From the NCBI GenBank assembly GCA_937975725.1, contig CALJUL010000060.1:1-46070 (forward strand): 46,070 nt of DNA, read 5' to 3'. Every line of letters starts with the position of its first letter. Positions within the stretch are counted from its first letter, which is position 1. The translations under genes were made by a program, and so were the position numbers. This stretch comes from an uncultured Pseudoxanthomonas sp. Its GTDB lineage: Bacteria; Pseudomonadota; Gammaproteobacteria; Xanthomonadales; Xanthomonadaceae. Positions 1 to 7,082 of this stretch are shown piece by piece. The notes under the pieces were generated by a model. The model ran no database searches and had not been told where the DNA came from. It was given only the letters and a program-made list of their open reading frames with translations.

Positions 1-44
1 GCCGCTGCCCTACCCTTTCTTTCCCACGCCATGCCGTTGCCGCC

Positions 45-650
45 GTGACCTTCGATTCTTTCCCCGACTTCTCCGAAATCGCCTGCTCCATGGAATCGCT
101 GGCGCTGGCCATCGAGGCGCGCGACGCCTACACGCGCGGGCATTGCGACCGCACCGGGCGCATCGCCCACGCGCTGGGCGAATCGCTGGATCTGGACGCG
201 GAAGCCCTGCAACGACTCGACCTGGCCGCGCACTTCCACGACGTCGGCAAGATCGGCATTCCCGACCGCGTCCTGCTCAGCGCCAAGCGCGTCACCGGCG
301 CGGACTGGGCGACGATGCAGTCGCACAGCGAGATCGGCGAACGTATCTTTCTCGCCAGCCGGCACGAGCACGCAGAAGCGGTGGCCGGGCTGATCCGCCA
401 CCACCACGAGGCGATGGACGGCAGCGGCTATCCCGACGGCTTGGTCGGCAGCGCCATCCCGCTGGGCGCGCGCATCCTGCGCGTGGCCGACAGCTACGAC
501 GCCATGACCACGCGCCGCCCCTACGCGCCGCAGCGCACGCACACGGAGGCGATGCGCATCCTGCACGGCGAGCAGGACGAGAAGATCGATCCGGACGTGT
601 TCCGCGCGTTCGAGCGGCTGATGCGCGACCACGCCTGGCACGACGCCTGA
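45..650 (+). CDS. HD-GYP domain protein, probable c-di-GMP phosphodiesterase (possibly 5'-truncated)
   Basis: The 201 residues form an almost complete HD-GYP domain, a family that hydrolyses cyclic di-GMP. Visible are an N-terminal metal His (about residue 33), the HD pair H65-D66 followed by K69, H94, an HHH-E run at 119-122 and the GYP signature at 128-130 in the context DGSGYP. D149 is also in the expected place. The domain usually sits behind a REC or sensor domain. The GTG used here is at 45, but the frame stays open back to base 1 without a stop, so the gene may begin outside the window and carry an N-terminal input domain. No ribosome-binding site is obvious before the GTG. It ends 31 bases before the convergent phospholipase D-like gene. 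Catalytic residues look intact, so activity is likely. Confidence 0.85.
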   Translation: MTFDSFPDFSEIACSMESLALAIEARDAYTRGHCDRTGRIAHALGESLDLDAEALQRLDLAAHFHDVGKIGIPDRVLLSAKRVTGADWATMQSHSEIGERIFLASRHEHAEAVAGLIRHHHEAMDGSGYPDGLVGSAIPLGARILRVADSYDAMTTRRPYAPQRTHTEAMRILHGEQDEKIDPDVFRAFERLMRDHAWHDA

Positions 651-681
651 GCGCCGCGCCTGCGCAACGGACAGCGCCGGC

Positions 682-2232
682 TCAGAGCTGGGATTCGATC
701 GGCAGCCAGCCCACCGCGCGCGCCGCCAGGCGGCGCCAGAAGCCGGCCTCCGGCTCGCGCTCCCAGACCCTGGGCGGCGCGACCGAGGCGTCTTCCCAGC
801 GCAGCCGGCCGTCCTGCAGGCGCAAGCGGTAGCTGGTGTCCGGCGCGATCTTGCCTTCGTAGCTCCGCAGCAGCGCGGCGGCGGCCTCGCGGTCGCGGAA
901 CAGCACGCCCATCTCCGTGTTGAGACCGATCGAGCGCGGGTCCAGGTTGAAGGAACCGATGAAGCCACGCTCGCCATCGACGACGTACGCCTTGGTGTGC
1001 AGGCTGGCGCCGCTGGAGCCGAACAGGCTGCTGTCCCGCTCGCCGTGCGGCATCAGCTCATACAGCTCCACGCCGCCGCGCAGCAGCGGCACGCGGTAGG
1101 GCGCGTAGCCGCCGTGCACCGCCAGCACGTCGTTGGCGGCCAGCGAATTGGTCAGCACGCCCACCCGCACGCCCTGCGCGCGCTTGGCGGTGAGCCAGCG
1201 CATGCCCTGCTCGCCGGGGACGAAGTAGGGCGAAATCAACCGCAGTTCCCGCCGCGCCCGCTGCATGTCCTCCACCAGCCGGTGCACCAGCCAGCGCTCG
1301 CGGCCTTCGCCCTGCCCCTTCGAGGCCGGGTCCGAATGCACCGCCACGTCCTCCAGCCAGTGCAGGCCGCCGCCCGCGGCCAGGGCCTTCATGCCCGGCG
1401 AGTTGCGCATGCGCTCCAGGTAGGGCGCGGCCCGGGCCGAGTGGTAGCCGGCGTCGCCGTGCCGGCGCAGGCGTGCCAGCGCGTCCTCGTCGGCGCGGCT
1501 GAGCGCGACCAGCGGGATCGCCGAAGCGCTGTTCCAGAAATCGTCGAAGATCGCCTGCGCCTGCCCCGCCGCCGGCCCCAGCAGCACCGCGTCCAGGTCC
1601 AGGAAGTTGGTCTCGGCGGCGGCATCGAAGTATTCGTCGCCGACGTTGCGCCCGCCCACCACCGCCACCCGACCGTCGGCGATCCACGCCTTGTTGTGCA
1701 TGCGGCGGTTCATGCTGAAGGGGCGCAGCAGCAGTTCCACCGCGCGCCCCACGGTGCCGCTGCGGCTGCGCGAGGGGTTGAACAGCCTCACCTCGATGCG
1801 CGGATGCGCGTCCAGCGCGGCCAGTTGCGAATCCTTGCCGTGCGCAGTCATGTCGTCCAGCAGCAGGCGCACGCGCACGCCGCGGTCGGCCGCACGCAAC
1901 GCCTCGTGCGCGAGCAGGTTGCCGGTGAAGTCCTGGTTCCAGATGTAGTACTGCAGGTCCAGGCTGCGTCCGGCGCCGCGCGCCGTGGCCGCGCGCACGG
2001 CGAACGCGTCCAGGTTGCCGGGCAACAGCGCCATCGCGCTGCGGCCGGGATGGGCCTCCAGCAGCGGCACCACGGCACGGTCCAGCGACGTGGCGTCGCG
2101 CGCCAGCGGCAGCGCATGCGCGGGTGCACCACGCGCGCGCTCGGCGAAACGCCCGTAGCCATACAGCGCCAGCAGCGAAGCCAGGGCCAGCACGCACAGC
2201 GCCACCGCCAACCGCCGCAGCCATCTGCGCAT
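682..2232 (-). CDS. Phospholipase D family protein (cardiolipin synthase-like)
   Basis: A 516-residue protein with one N-terminal membrane helix (about residues 8-27, preceded by basic residues) and two HKD phosphodiesterase motifs: HNKAWIAD near 179-186 and HTKAYVVD near 412-419. Each is followed by the usual glycine/serine-Asn segment (GGRNVGDE and GSFNLDPRS). The PLD superfamily makes or breaks phosphodiester bonds in phospholipids; two-HKD membrane-anchored proteins of this length include cardiolipin synthase-like enzymes. The open frame reaches further upstream, but the ATG at 2232 starts just before the hydrophobic segment and has AGAGGG/GGGAAG before it, so I prefer it. The gene is divergent from the histidine-phosphatase lipoprotein gene and convergent with the HD-GYP gene. 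Substrate is unknown. Confidence 0.88.
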   Translation of the reverse strand: MRRWLRRLAVALCVLALASLLALYGYGRFAERARGAPAHALPLARDATSLDRAVVPLLEAHPGRSAMALLPGNLDAFAVRAATARGAGRSLDLQYYIWNQDFTGNLLAHEALRAADRGVRVRLLLDDMTAHGKDSQLAALDAHPRIEVRLFNPSRSRSGTVGRAVELLLRPFSMNRRMHNKAWIADGRVAVVGGRNVGDEYFDAAAETNFLDLDAVLLGPAAGQAQAIFDDFWNSASAIPLVALSRADEDALARLRRHGDAGYHSARAAPYLERMRNSPGMKALAAGGGLHWLEDVAVHSDPASKGQGEGRERWLVHRLVEDMQRARRELRLISPYFVPGEQGMRWLTAKRAQGVRVGVLTNSLAANDVLAVHGGYAPYRVPLLRGGVELYELMPHGERDSSLFGSSGASLHTKAYVVDGERGFIGSFNLDPRSIGLNTEMGVLFRDREAAAALLRSYEGKIAPDTSYRLRLQDGRLRWEDASVAPPRVWEREPEAGFWRRLAARAVGWLPIESQL

Positions 2233-2334
2233 CTTCCCGCCCTCTTTACGCACCGGCGTCCATCCTAGCGCGTGCTTGCGCCGGACCGGCGACCGTTGCA
2301 GGCTGCCCCTTCCGCCACCGGATCGTCCGCAGAC

Positions 2335-2880
2335 ATGTCCCCAGCCCTTTCGTGGTCCCGCCTGTCCCTGTTGCCGTTGTTGGCGCTGCTGGGCGCATGC
2401 GCCTCGTCGCCGTCCGCGGCGTCGGCCGGCGACGGCGCGACCTTCATCGTCGTCCGCCACGCCGAGAAGGCCGGCGACGACCCGCGGGACCCGCACCTGT
2501 CCGCCGCCGGGCAGGCGCGCGCGCAGGCCTTGGCGCAGCGCCTGCGCAACACGCCGGTGACGGCCGCCTACGCCACCGAATTCCGCCGCACCCGCGAGAC
2601 CGCCTCACCCACCGCGCAGACGCACGGCATCCCCGTCGTCGCCTACGACGCGCGTAGCGCCGCCAGCGCAACGGCGGCGCACTGGAAAACCCAGCATCCG
2701 CGCGGCACCGTGCTGGTGGTCGGCCACAGCAATACCGTGCCCGACCTGGTGGCGGCCCTGTGCCAATGCAGCGTGCAGGCGATGGACGACAGCGAGTACG
2801 ACCGCCTGTCCATCGTCCGCATCGACGCTGCCGGCGCGGCCACGCTGGACGTGCAGCGCTACGGCGCACCGTCGCCATGA
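2335..2880 (+). CDS. Histidine phosphatase family lipoprotein
   Basis: A 181-residue protein with a lipoprotein signal peptide (hydrophobic stretch then LLGAC, lipidation Cys at 22), so it should be anchored in the envelope facing the periplasm. The histidine phosphatase (phosphoglycerate mutase-like) fold is shown by VVRHAEK (catalytic His 42), LSAAGQ, a TEFRRTRETA segment and the second His in VVGHSNT (131). The family hydrolyses phosphomonoesters through a phosphohistidine; the substrate is unknown. The ATG at 2335 is chosen over an upstream in-frame ATG at 2272 because it puts the signal peptide at the N-terminus. The last bases, ATGA, hold the start of the endonuclease V gene, so the two are translationally coupled. 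Confidence 0.85.
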   Translation: MSPALSWSRLSLLPLLALLGACASSPSAASAGDGATFIVVRHAEKAGDDPRDPHLSAAGQARAQALAQRLRNTPVTAAYATEFRRTRETASPTAQTHGIPVVAYDARSAASATAAHWKTQHPRGTVLVVGHSNTVPDLVAALCQCSVQAMDDSEYDRLSIVRIDAAGAATLDVQRYGAPSP

Positions 2881-3572
2881 CCTCGCCCCGGCCCTTCGGC
2901 GACTGGGACGGCAGCCCCGCCGATGCACGCCGCGTGCAACAGGCGCTGGCGGCGAACGTCCGCCTGGACGACGAATGGCCGGCCGCGCCGCGCTGGCTGG
3001 CCGGCTTCGACGTCGGCTTCGAGGACGAAGGCGCCATCACCCGCGCGGCTGCGGTGCTGCTGGACGCCGCCACCCTGCAACCGCTGGCCTGCGAAGTAGC
3101 GCGCATTCCCACCTCGATGCCCTACGTGCCCGGCCTGCTGAGCTTCCGCGAACTGCCCGCGCTGCTGGCCGCGCTGGAGCGGCTGCCGCACCGGCCGGAC
3201 CTGGTGTTCGTGGACGGCCAGGGCATCGCGCATCCGCGCCGGCTGGGCATCGCCGCGCACTTCGGCGTCGCCACCGGCCTGCCCACGCTGGGCGTGGCGA
3301 AGAAAGTGCTGTGCGGCCGCCACGACGACCCCGGTCCGCACCCCGGCGATCACGCACCGCTGGTGCACCGCGGCGAACAGGTCGGCTGGGCCCTGCGCAG
3401 CAAGCTGCGCTGCAACCCGCTGATCGTCTCGCCCGGCCACCGCGTCTCCATGCAGGGCGCACTGGACTGGGTACTGCGCACCCTGCACGGCTATCGCCTG
3501 CCCGAACCCACCCGCCTGGCCGACCGGCTGGCCTCGCGGCGGGGCGAAATGCCGGGGGAAACCCTGGTGTAG
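2877..3572 (+). CDS. nfi: Endonuclease V (deoxyinosine 3' endonuclease)
   Basis: A 231-residue protein closely resembling E. coli Nfi along its length. The enzyme cleaves DNA at the second phosphodiester 3' of deoxyinosine and starts repair of deaminated adenine. Active-site features are present: Asp in AGFDVGFED (D45), the MPYVPG wedge (81-86), the Glu of SFRE (92), Asp in VFVDGQGIAHPRRLG (113) and the Lys pair in GVAKK (142-143). The C-terminal GHRVS and GYRLPEPTR segments are also typical. The ATG overlaps the TGA of the upstream lipoprotein gene by four bases. Translational coupling of a DNA repair enzyme to a periplasmic phosphatase is odd but probably reflects simple gene packing. A longer in-frame start at 2760 would lie inside the upstream gene and is not needed. 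Confidence 0.95.
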   Translation: MTSPRPFGDWDGSPADARRVQQALAANVRLDDEWPAAPRWLAGFDVGFEDEGAITRAAAVLLDAATLQPLACEVARIPTSMPYVPGLLSFRELPALLAALERLPHRPDLVFVDGQGIAHPRRLGIAAHFGVATGLPTLGVAKKVLCGRHDDPGPHPGDHAPLVHRGEQVGWALRSKLRCNPLIVSPGHRVSMQGALDWVLRTLHGYRLPEPTRLADRLASRRGEMPGETLV

Positions 3573-3855
3573 GCCGGGTTTGTCGGATCGGCACTACCGT
3601 TGCCGATACCCGTTGGAATCGGGTCGCAACAGGCGAAGCGATCCTTGGGCCCGTCTCGATCGGCCGCGGGATTTCCTGCCGGAAGCGGCCATTGATCCAC
3701 GCATTGCCATGCCCAGCGAACGGCACGTCGGGCAATCGTCAGAGCGCCCTAGCTCTTTCCCCGATCGATCCACGCATCGCGGGCGCAACCGTGCAGCCCG
3801 CCCTTCGCAAGGGCCACGCGCCTGGCTGGACGGGACGGATGCGAGCCGCGCAGGA
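3573..3855. other. Intergenic region at the edge of the AT-richer island
   Basis: I see no gene in these 283 bases. The phrase GATCCACGCAT occurs twice (near 3694 and 3767) in similar surroundings, a short imperfect direct repeat about 73 bases apart. The stretch separates the plus-strand nfi gene from the minus-strand island genes, and no clear rho-independent terminator for either side is visible. Confidence 0.4.
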
Positions 3856-4104
3856 TTACGGCTTGAAGAGCCGCCGCATCCTCAAGCAAAAAGGAGTGAT
3901 GACGAAGACGTTGATCGCCGACCACTGGTGGCGCAACTGGATCCCCAGAAGCAGGACAACGATATCGACCCCGAGCGTGTTGACGAGCAGCGCGACGGAC
4001 AGGAGCTCCGGATTCGAGACGAAGAGAAGCAGGGTCACGAAACCGATGAGGGCTCCCCACCTCCTTGCAAAAGGTGTATTCAATCGGGAGGTGAAAAAGC
4101 GCAT
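3856..4104 (-). CDS. Small two-helix membrane protein of unknown function
   Basis: An 82-residue hydrophobic protein. Residues about 16-32 and 36-57 form two likely membrane helices rich in Leu/Val/Ile, flanked by an N-terminal basic segment (MRFFTSRLNTPFARR) and a basic C-terminus. The ATG at 4104 follows AGGATGAG, an acceptable ribosome-binding site, and lies two bases past the stop of the cupin/HEAT gene, which points to one operon. I do not recognise a family with certainty. An antisense open frame crosses the same stretch, but hydrophobic pattern, position and ribosome-binding site favour this strand. It could be an immunity, export or anchoring component for the peptide locus upstream, which is inference only. 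Confidence 0.6.
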   Translation of the reverse strand: MRFFTSRLNTPFARRWGALIGFVTLLLFVSNPELLSVALLVNTLGVDIVVLLLGIQLRHQWSAINVFVITPFCLRMRRLFKP

Positions 4105-4105
4105 C

Positions 4106-5011
4106 TCATCCTGCCGCGCAGTCGCCGGAATCCAGCCAGGCTCTGGCTGCTCTCCTTATCGCCGGGTCTTTGTCCAACTCCGCTCGCTTCCAGAGCGCAC
4201 CCTTCTCGCCAGGCGCCAGAATTCCCGCAACTTCGAGGGCAGCGTTCCGCAATCGCCAATGAGCACTGCTGAAGGCGATCCGCTCCACGGAATCGTACGC
4301 TTCCTTCGCCTGGAGCAACGCAACGAAGCTCAGCAAGGACATGCACCCAATGTCCGGCGAAGTGATGACCCCGGAGATTCTGGATTCGGCCACGTCGAAA
4401 CTGTACTGGTCAGACAGTTTCTCGTACGGCGGGACCACCAGCAGGTTCAGAGAGATCGAAAATTCGTTGCAGGGCAATTGCGTGTGCACGTCCTCGCACG
4501 CACGAAAATGGATGACCTTACCCCTGGGCAAGGAAGTCTTTTCCAGGTATCTCAGCTCCACTTTCTCGCCTATATAACCTTGGATCTTGTCCGGTCTGCA
4601 CTCGTGGATTTCCGTCCAATATCCACTTCCCAGGTAACCGACAGTCAACAGCTCGAAATTGTGGTTGTGGGCGTAATGGTAGGAGTACAGGTTCGAGTCA
4701 TGCAGCATGCTCCCTGCCCTGGCCACGGGCTTTCTCCAGACATTGGCGCGGACCTTGAACATCGGATCCGAATGCAGAATGATCGACTGGCTGGAAACAC
4801 CCATATTGTCCCCTGCGTAATCGTCGATTTCGGCAAGCGTCGAATTGATCGCATTCACAAGAAGCTCGCGGTCGTTCGCAAGCGCGGAAAGGATATCGGA
4901 CGCATCCAGGATGCTGTCGTAGTCGCCGTATCGCACGTGCTGCCGGCTGTAAGCAATGAGTTCCCCGACCGTGGCCGTGCCCTGCACGGCCGGATATAGG
5001 CTGGTAGCCAT
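4106..5011 (-). CDS. Cupin-like protein with C-terminal HEAT-like tail, putative metal site intact
   Basis: A 301-residue protein I cannot assign to a named family. The middle part (about 80-195) reads like a single cupin/RmlC-type barrel. HNHNF at 115-119 supplies an H-x-H pair, followed by LTVGYLGSGYWTEIHE (Glu 134, His 136), then LPRG (161-164) and DVH (His 176) resembling the second cupin motif. Such residues commonly bind Fe or another divalent metal. Residues about 223-294 are helical and repeat-like (LLSFVALLQAKEAYDSVERIA, then WRLRNAALEVAGIL and PAIRRAARAWLDS), suggesting HEAT-type repeats. The ATG has GGAGGGG upstream, and its A is the final base of the preceding gene's TGA (TGATG), so translation is coupled. 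The paralogue directly upstream has lost the His pattern. Base composition is clearly AT-richer than the flanking genes. A role in modifying the nearby small peptide is a hypothesis. Confidence 0.7.
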   Translation of the reverse strand: MATSLYPAVQGTATVGELIAYSRQHVRYGDYDSILDASDILSALANDRELLVNAINSTLAEIDDYAGDNMGVSSQSIILHSDPMFKVRANVWRKPVARAGSMLHDSNLYSYHYAHNHNFELLTVGYLGSGYWTEIHECRPDKIQGYIGEKVELRYLEKTSLPRGKVIHFRACEDVHTQLPCNEFSISLNLLVVPPYEKLSDQYSFDVAESRISGVITSPDIGCMSLLSFVALLQAKEAYDSVERIAFSSAHWRLRNAALEVAGILAPGEKGALWKRAELDKDPAIRRAARAWLDSGDCAAG

Positions 5012-5910
5012 CAGAATCCCTTCCCCTCCTGTTTCAGGTGCAAGTCGATCGCCCTGCCAGCCGCCTCGGCCACTGCAGGATGCCGGTCCATCCTGGCATG
5101 GATGAGGTATGGCTCGGCAAATTCAAGATCGATGGCGCAAAGACCCTGGATTGCCGCCCACCTGACGAAATGGGAGTCGTCCCGGGTCAGCTCCGACAAG
5201 GTTTGCAACGACGCCTGTACTGGAACGTCCTCCGAGCGGAGGATGTGCTGCAGCATCGCCGCACCCGCTTGGCGCCGGACCGGGCTGTCATGGCTGGCCG
5301 TCGCCATGACGGACATCATCGTGTCCTTGTCGAAGCACCAGACGATGGGAGCATAGGCTTTCGGGTATAGGGTGAGGGTCAGGACAGGCATCGATAGCGT
5401 GATCCGTGGAATGTCACTGCTTGCATTGAGCTCGCAGAACTGCCCCTTGGACAGCGTGATCCCGGGACCTGGCTGGGCCTTGATTCCCGCCTTGAACTCG
5501 TCAACGGCGATTCCGGACGGCAGTTTGTAGACATCAATGCGATACACGGGCCCGCTCAGATTGCCCACGAGGCAATTGAAATTCAGGCTATGCAACAGTG
5601 GGTTCTGCCTGGGCTTGTGCGCTGCCAGGCGAAGCGAATAATCCTTGGTATCGACGATCACCCATTCTTCCGCCGTCTTGGACAGCCAAGCCGGATGGGA
5701 CGCTCCTCCCCCCGCCACGGACCGAAGAGATTCGGTGACGATGGCCTGCAACTCGTTCGAGTTCAAGAGCATGTCGAACTCGTCGCGGCACTCCGATGTA
5801 AGCCGATCCAAACTTCCAGCCAGGATGCAGCTCTCCGCCCGGGTGATCAGAGCGGCCAAGAGGGGAAATTTCTCAGATTCGGACAAATAATAAGGCTTTC
5901 CCAAGTCCAT
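5011..5910 (-). CDS. Degenerate paralogue of the cupin/HEAT protein
   Basis: A 299-residue protein with the same plan as its downstream neighbour: a helical N-terminus, a central beta-rich part and a HEAT-like C-terminus (about 195-293, with PVRRQAGAAMLQHIL, FVRWAAIQGLCAIDL and HPAVAEAAGRAIDLHL as repeat-like units). The central segment LLHSLNFNCLVGNLSGPVYR (about 105-124) lines up by eye with the neighbour's HNHNFELLTVGYLGSGYWTE, but the second His is replaced and no later His matches DVH. The metal site is therefore probably lost. The ATG at 5910 has only a weak GGATC-type ribosome-binding site. The pair may form a heterodimer with one active and one structural subunit; this is inference. 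No family name is assigned. Confidence 0.65.
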   Translation of the reverse strand: MDLGKPYYLSESEKFPLLAALITRAESCILAGSLDRLTSECRDEFDMLLNSNELQAIVTESLRSVAGGGASHPAWLSKTAEEWVIVDTKDYSLRLAAHKPRQNPLLHSLNFNCLVGNLSGPVYRIDVYKLPSGIAVDEFKAGIKAQPGPGITLSKGQFCELNASSDIPRITLSMPVLTLTLYPKAYAPIVWCFDKDTMMSVMATASHDSPVRRQAGAAMLQHILRSEDVPVQASLQTLSELTRDDSHFVRWAAIQGLCAIDLEFAEPYLIHARMDRHPAVAEAAGRAIDLHLKQEGKGF

Positions 5911-6025
5911 TCAGATCCACCGATTCGTTTGTTTCAAAGCCGCCTATTCAAGGCTGGCTCTGCTGGCGCGACGACGACGCCCCCTCCACCGGAACCGACA
6001 GAGGAGGCGCGCCTACCGCGATGTG
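5911..6025 (-). promoter_or_regulatory. Hairpin-forming spacer between the small peptide gene and the cupin/HEAT genes
   Basis: On the minus strand this 115-base spacer contains GCGCCTCC facing GGAGGGGGC, and closer to the next gene AGCCAGCCT facing AGGCGGCT around the loop TGAAT. Both can fold into stems without a following U-run. Such spacers between a small peptide gene and its enzyme genes often set expression ratios by attenuation or RNA processing. Whether that happens here is untested. Confidence 0.35.
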
Positions 6026-6136
6026 CTACAGCAAGACGATGGCGATGGTGATCACGATCCCCAGTTCGGTCGTCGTGTTCGTCGTGGGTGCAATGTCGTC
6101 TTGTAGATCGTCCAGGAGAATCGATTTGCGATTCAT
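6026..6136 (-). CDS. 36-residue peptide with acidic head and hydrophobic tail
   Basis: A short gene encoding 36 residues. It begins MNRKSILLDDLQDD, continues IAPTTNTTTE (residues 15-24) and ends with the hydrophobic segment LGIVITIAIVLL before TAG. AAGGA lies seven bases before the ATG at 6136, a strong ribosome-binding site, and the ATG is one half of an arrangement with a perfect 10-base inverted repeat. It is the first gene of the minus-strand run that continues into the two cupin/HEAT genes and the small membrane protein. The layout resembles a ribosomally made precursor (leader, Thr/Asn-rich hinge, hydrophobic core) followed by modifying enzymes, but I recognise no precursor family. It could instead be a small membrane peptide or toxin. 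Function unknown. Confidence 0.55.
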   Translation of the reverse strand: MNRKSILLDDLQDDIAPTTNTTTELGIVITIAIVLL

Positions 6137-6146
6137 TCTGCGTCCT

Positions 6147-6231
6147 TGTAATTGGCAGGTTGAAGTCGATACAGCTTTCTGATGTGAGCTTTGTGCCGCA
6201 TCTTCGCGGCAGCATGCCCGGGCCAATTACA
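6147..6231. promoter_or_regulatory. Perfect 10-bp inverted repeat upstream of the small peptide gene
   Basis: TGTAATTGGC at 6147-6156 and its exact reverse complement GCCAATTACA at 6222-6231 flank a 65-base interval just upstream of the peptide start at 6136. One copy touches the ribosome-binding site, the other lies about 90 bases upstream. They may be paired half-sites for the XRE regulator encoded next door, or a long-range RNA stem hiding the ribosome-binding site. Confidence 0.45.
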
Positions 6232-6340
6232 TCCGTCTCGACGAAACGGGGGCAAACGTCGCGCTGTGCGATGCACAGCGCCCAGCAGGCTCAGAGGACG
6301 CAATCCCGATCTTGATCTTCGAAGGTACCTCTTGCTAGCG

Positions 6341-6691
6341 CTACAAGTATCTTTCCGCGTTCTCCATCAGTGCCACGAGACTGGCCAAGAAGGAGGTCGG
6401 CAGATGTCTAGACAGCGAAACCAACCTGGACTCCAAGGATGCGCGGACTGTTCCGGCACAGGGTTCGACGATCGGATCGATTCCCTGGACGAGCCAATTG
6501 AGACTGACGCCCATGATCCGGCTCATCGCGCGCAAGTGGTCCATGCTGGGAGAAAAGCCTTCTTCGCGTTCCCAATGGCCGACAGTGGAGCGGTTGACAT
6601 GCAGTGCCTTAGCCAGTTCCGTCTGCGACAATTCGATGCCGATTCTCGCGGCACGGATCCGGGCCGCGAGCGTGTCACCTTTAACATCCAA
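6341..6691 (-). CDS. XRE-family transcriptional regulator
   Basis: A 116-residue protein with an N-terminal helix-turn-helix of the Cro/C1 type: LAARIRAARIGIELSQTELAKALHVNRSTVGHWEREEG occupies about residues 8-45, with the recognition helix at RSTVGHWER. The C-terminal part (about 75-116) has no recognised ligand domain. The start is TTG at 6691 with GGAG eight bases upstream; no ATG in frame is better placed. It is on the same strand as, and about 200 bases upstream of, the small peptide gene, so it most likely controls that locus. Its base composition matches the AT-richer island. It could also be a free-standing regulator of mobile-element type. Confidence 0.8.
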   Translation of the reverse strand: MDVKGDTLAARIRAARIGIELSQTELAKALHVNRSTVGHWEREEGFSPSMDHLRAMSRIMGVSLNWLVQGIDPIVEPCAGTVRASLESRLVSLSRHLPTSFLASLVALMENAERYL

Positions 6692-7082
6692 GTCAGGTCT
6701 CCGATATTTCCATAGACAGGAGCGGCTCGCCGAGTTTCTCCGATGTGTATTGCCGAGTCAAAGAAGGTACGCATGGCTCGATTTCAAGATTGGCCGTGCA
6801 ATGGCGACCGGCATACCGACAATTGAAAAATACTGCCAGCCATGGCGTCTTCTGGCCGCAACCACGGGCCTGACAACCAACCCTTCGACACGCAGGCGAA
6901 CAAGCCACGGCTGAACGGGCACGCGCGAAGATCGCATCACATTTTTTCATGCACAACTCGGTCAACGACAGACCGCTGACAAGGGGAGTACATCCTCCGT
7001 TGCAAGTTGCCCGATGGCCCTGCATCGAACCGTGCAGAAGTCGCCATATGCCTTACCAGCTTCAGCTCCGCCGACCGCTCCT
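6692..7082. other. Gene-poor stretch between the XRE regulator and the dioxygenase-like gene
   Basis: About 390 bases with no gene I can support. Composition is AT-richer near 6700-6950 and returns to genome-like near 7080. Frames on both strands here lack ribosome-binding sites and show no protein character. The promoter of the XRE gene should lie here; the minus strand has loose -35-like TTGACT and TTGCAC words but no convincing -10 partner. Confidence 0.4.

Noticed and set aside
2975..4999. Plus-strand frame through nfi, the gap and the island
   Set aside because: Crosses unrelated regions and shows no consistent protein character. AAAAAGGAGTGATG near 3890 looks like a start but is antisense to the better-supported small membrane protein.
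5911..6340. Known RiPP class for the small peptide (lanthipeptide, lasso, daptide and similar)
   Set aside because: No LanM/LanB, radical SAM, YcaO, asparagine-synthetase-like or aminotransferase gene is in the island, so no named class can be claimed.
6498..6914. Plus-strand frame opposite the XRE gene
   Set aside because: Largely antisense to the helix-turn-helix coding sequence; no ribosome-binding site and no domain.
6693..7025. Minus-strand frame of 110 codons upstream of the XRE gene
   Set aside because: Cys-rich, no ribosome-binding site, no hydrophobic or domain pattern, and it covers the likely promoter of the regulator.
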